This document shows positions 7,502-9,545 of a stretch of 9,545 bases of DNA, piece by piece; within the stretch, counting starts at the first letter, position 1; each line of letters begins with the position of its first letter. The position numbers were made by a program, and so were the translations under genes. Origin of the DNA: Ignavibacteriales bacterium (GTDB lineage: Bacteria > Bacteroidota > Ignavibacteria > Ignavibacteriales > Ignavibacteriaceae); contig PLNZ01000004.1 of the NCBI GenBank assembly GCA_003142915.1, positions 1-9,545 of the forward strand, written 5' to 3'. Under the pieces are notes generated by a model, which did no database searches, was not told where the DNA came from, and was given only the letters and a program-made list of their open reading frames with translations.

Positions 7502-7524
7502 TATGTTAGAAATATGATAGCGCC

Positions 7525-7576
7525 GGTTGTCGCCGATAATATGTTTTTCAAAATTCATTGTGCGACAACCTTTTTT
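7525..7576 (+). terminator. Intrinsic terminator after copy 3
   Basis: A perfect 9-bp stem, GGTTGTCGC (7525-7533) with GCGACAACC (7562-7570), a 28-nt loop, and six T residues directly after (7571-7576). It lies 23 nt after the stop of copy 3 and 34 nt before the GH3 start, so it should separate the two transcripts. The loop is long, which may reduce strength. Confidence 0.7.
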
Positions 7577-7592
7577 AAACAAGTTCTGAAAT

Positions 7593-7600
7593 TAAATTTG
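7593..7600 (+). promoter_or_regulatory. Possible -7 box TAAATTTG before the GH3 gene
   Basis: It fits TAnnTTTG and lies 10 nt before ATG 7611, just after the copy 3 terminator. Use of this box would give a nearly leaderless mRNA. No -33 TTTG is visible, and such an 8-mer is easily met by chance in A+T-rich DNA, so the call is weak. Confidence 0.25.
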
Positions 7601-7610
7601 TGAGATGAGT

Positions 7611-9545
7611 ATGAAAAGAACTGCAATTTGTTTTTTACTTGTGTTGTTAATCGGTAATGTTTATGCACAGCACAATGTTTTTACTTCTGTATCTGCTTCT
7701 GTAAATGCTAATGAAGCTCCATTAGCATTAGATAACAATTCGGGTACGAGCTGGCCTTTGTATTCTAAAGATTTAAAATCAGACCAATTCCTTATCCTAA
7801 CATTGCAAACGCCGGGTAATATTGAAGCTTTGCAGTTGGAAGCCGAAGGCATTTCTAAACAATCTCTGCAAAAGTTATTGGATGTTTTTGTAACCTATGA
7901 TCCGATGAATCCGGGCACTCCTGTAGCTTATAAGGTTTCAGAAAATGAAAAATTTACACTGACCTTTTCGCCAAAATACGGGGCTTATATTAAATTGGTA
8001 TTTAAGGGAGGAGTCGTTGATAAGGATGTAAGTATTAAAGAAATAGGAGTTACTTATGAGAGGAATTCTACCCGGACTAAAGAAGAGAATAAAAGTAAAC
8101 AACCCTGGCTCGATCCCAAAATGCCGTTGGAAGAACGCGTGGAAAGTTTATTAGCTGCGATGTCGCCTGTAGATAAAATGGAACTGCTTCGGGAGGGATG
8201 GGGAATCCCGGGTATTCCCCGTTTAGGTATTCCTTACATTAATAAAGTTGAAGCTATTCATGGATTTTCTTATGGAAGCGGTGCAACTAATTTTCCTCAA
8301 TCTATTGCACTTGGAGCCACATGGGATAAAAAGCTGGCTGAAGAGGAAGCGATGGTCATTGGAGATGAAACAGTAAGCGCTAATACCAAACAATGTTGGT
8401 CGCCTGTATTGGATGTTGCGCGTGACCCAAGATGGGGAAGGTGTGAAGAGACCTACGGCGAAGATCCGGTTTTGGTATCGTTTATTGGCGGGGCTTGGAT
8501 AAAAGGTTATCAATCCAAAGGACTTTTTACAACGCCAAAGCATTTTGCTGTTCATGGAGCTCCCCTTGGAGGTAGAGATTCCCACGATATAGGTTTATCC
8601 GAGCGTGAAATACGGGAAATACACCTTGTCCCTTTTAGATACGTGATAGAGAATTATCATTGTCAGTCGATTATGTGTGCATATTCTGATTATCTGGGAG
8701 TCCCCGTTGCAAAAAACAAAGAATTGTTGCAGGGCATACTACGTGAAGAGTATGGTTTCGATGGGTTTATTGTAAGCGATTGCGGGGCTTTAGAAAATCT
8801 TACCAGTCAAAAACATTATACTGCAACCGACTTAGTTGAAGCGGCTAATGAGGGGCTGGCTGCCGGAGTGGCAACAAATTGTGGGAATACATATAATAAT
8901 CCTGTTGTTCTTGAAGCTGTTAAGAATGGAGGAATTAATATGGAAAATCTGGATAACGTTTGCGGAATTATGCTGCGGACAATATTCAGAAACGGACTTT
9001 TTGAAAACAATCCCTCCAAACCGTTGGATTGGAATAAAGTTTACCCCGGATGGAATAGCCCTGAACATAAAGAATTGGCCCGACAGGTATCGCGTGAGTC
9101 CATTGTTTTGTTAAAGAATGAAGATAATTTATTGCCCTTATCTAAGTCTGTAAATACAATTGCGGTAATAGGTCCAGGATCTGACGATTTACAACCTGGT
9201 GATTATACCCCTAAAATTCAACCGGGTCAACTGGTTTCGGTATTATCAGGTATTAATGGGACTATTAGTAAAGAAACGAAAGTTGTATATGAAAAGGGGT
9301 GCGAATTTACGGGGTCTGAAAATTTCAATAAAGACAAAGCAATAAATGCAGCTCTGAATTCAGATGTTACAATTATGGTATTGGGTGATTGTTCTACAAG
9401 TGAAGCTAGTCAGGGTGTTAGGAAAACTTCAGGGGAAGCTAATGATTATGCTACTTTGATACTTCCCGGGAATCAGGAAGAGCTGCTGGAAGCTGTCTGC
9501 GCCACAGGTAAACCTGTAATATTGATACTCCAGGCAGGTCGCCCT
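7611..9545 (+). CDS. Secreted GH3 beta-glucosidase/beta-xylosidase with N-terminal discoidin-like domain (3' partial)
   Basis: The frame is open from ATG 7611 to the window edge, giving 645 residues with no stop; family members of this type usually have about 750-860. Numbering is from 7611; an in-frame ATG at 7605 would add Met-Ser. A GAG lies 6 nt upstream of 7611, a weak reason to prefer it. Residues 1-19 are a signal peptide cleaved at YA|Q. Residues about 25-155 look like an F5/8 type C (galactose-binding-like) sandwich, with LDNNSGTSW as the typical opening. The GH3 barrel starts near 165 and shows EAIHG, RDPRWGR (271-277), EETYGEDP (279-286), K310-H311-F, GGRD, and GFDGFIVSDCG with nucleophile Asp390. 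The second alpha/beta domain begins around SRESIVLLKNE (494 onward) and includes SGEAND (Glu609). The reaction is retaining exo-hydrolysis of non-reducing beta-glycosides; glucose versus xylose preference cannot be decided. The C-terminal FnIII-like domain expected in this family is beyond the window. Confidence 0.93.
   Translation, partial: MKRTAICFLLVLLIGNVYAQHNVFTSVSASVNANEAPLALDNNSGTSWPLYSKDLKSDQFLILTLQTPGNIEALQLEAEGISKQSLQKLLDVFVTYDPMNPGTPVAYKVSENEKFTLTFSPKYGAYIKLVFKGGVVDKDVSIKEIGVTYERNSTRTKEENKSKQPWLDPKMPLEERVESLLAAMSPVDKMELLREGWGIPGIPRLGIPYINKVEAIHGFSYGSGATNFPQSIALGATWDKKLAEEEAMVIGDETVSANTKQCWSPVLDVARDPRWGRCEETYGEDPVLVSFIGGAWIKGYQSKGLFTTPKHFAVHGAPLGGRDSHDIGLSEREIREIHLVPFRYVIENYHCQSIMCAYSDYLGVPVAKNKELLQGILREEYGFDGFIVSDCGALENLTSQKHYTATDLVEAANEGLAAGVATNCGNTYNNPVVLEAVKNGGINMENLDNVCGIMLRTIFRNGLFENNPSKPLDWNKVYPGWNSPEHKELARQVSRESIVLLKNEDNLLPLSKSVNTIAVIGPGSDDLQPGDYTPKIQPGQLVSVLSGINGTISKETKVVYEKGCEFTGSENFNKDKAINAALNSDVTIMVLGDCSTSEASQGVRKTSGEANDYATLILPGNQEELLEAVCATGKPVILILQAGRP

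Larger units (their letters stand above)
5017..7583 (+). repeat. Tandem duplication unit 3
   Basis: The last unit, about 2.57 kb. Similarity to the tails of units 1 and 2 continues through TTTTTTAAACAAG (7571-7583) and then stops abruptly, where the unrelated GH3 upstream region begins. This marks the right-hand edge of the amplified segment. Confidence 0.7.

Noticed and set aside
1..7583. CRISPR-like or short tandem repeat array
   Set aside because: The repetition is at the level of entire gene units; there are no short regularly spaced direct repeats with variable spacers.
8223..8585. 120-codon open frame on the - strand inside the GH3 gene
   Set aside because: Opposite the conserved GH3 motifs (EAIHG to GGRD); no start signal or protein features.

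Overview
The window reads as a piece of a carbohydrate-degradation locus from a member of the Bacteroidota. Three things point there: Sec signal peptides that end in an Ala|Gln junction (SAQ, PAQ, YAQ), TAnnTTTG-type -7 promoter boxes in very A+T-rich intergenic DNA, and the protein families present. All four genes are on the + strand, and I see no convincing gene on the - strand. The closest matches I can recall for the families are gut or environmental polysaccharide-degrading Bacteroidota; the species cannot be told from the sequence.

Layout. Positions 1-7583 hold three tandem copies of one unit of about 2.56 kb. Each unit has an A+T-rich promoter/leader, one large secreted protein of about 760-769 residues, and a short 3' tail. 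Copy 1 (1-2282) lacks only about its first ten codons at the window edge, copy 2 is 2653-4935 and copy 3 is 5195-7501. The proteins look like the DUF5703-type family of predicted glycoside hydrolases, with an architecture like GH95: N-terminal beta-sandwich, (alpha/alpha)6 barrel, C-terminal beta domain. After copy 3 comes a clear intrinsic terminator (7525-7576), then a family 3 glycoside hydrolase (7611 to the window end, 3' truncated) with its own signal peptide and a discoidin-like N-terminal domain.

How the genes fit together. All four products carry signal peptides and no lipobox, so they should act in the periplasm or outside the cell. A reasonable inference is that the three GH95-like enzymes remove or cleave one class of linkage (copies 1 and 3 with similar specificity, copy 2 with an altered pocket) and the GH3 enzyme trims beta-linked glucose or xylose from the products. 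No SusC/SusD pair, sulfatase or regulator is visible, so calling this a full polysaccharide utilization locus is not supported by this window alone.

Points of interest. Copy 2 is a mosaic: its ends are nearly identical to its neighbours while its barrel core is diverged and richer in G+C. An 88-bp palindromic element sits between genes 1 and 2, where the other copies have a terminator loop. Promoter box and leader length (122 nt from box to ATG) are conserved exactly between copies 2 and 3. The strongest 'undescribed' aspect is the tandem, recombining array of a poorly characterised hydrolase family; I see no sign of a defence system, CRISPR array, RNA gene or transposase.
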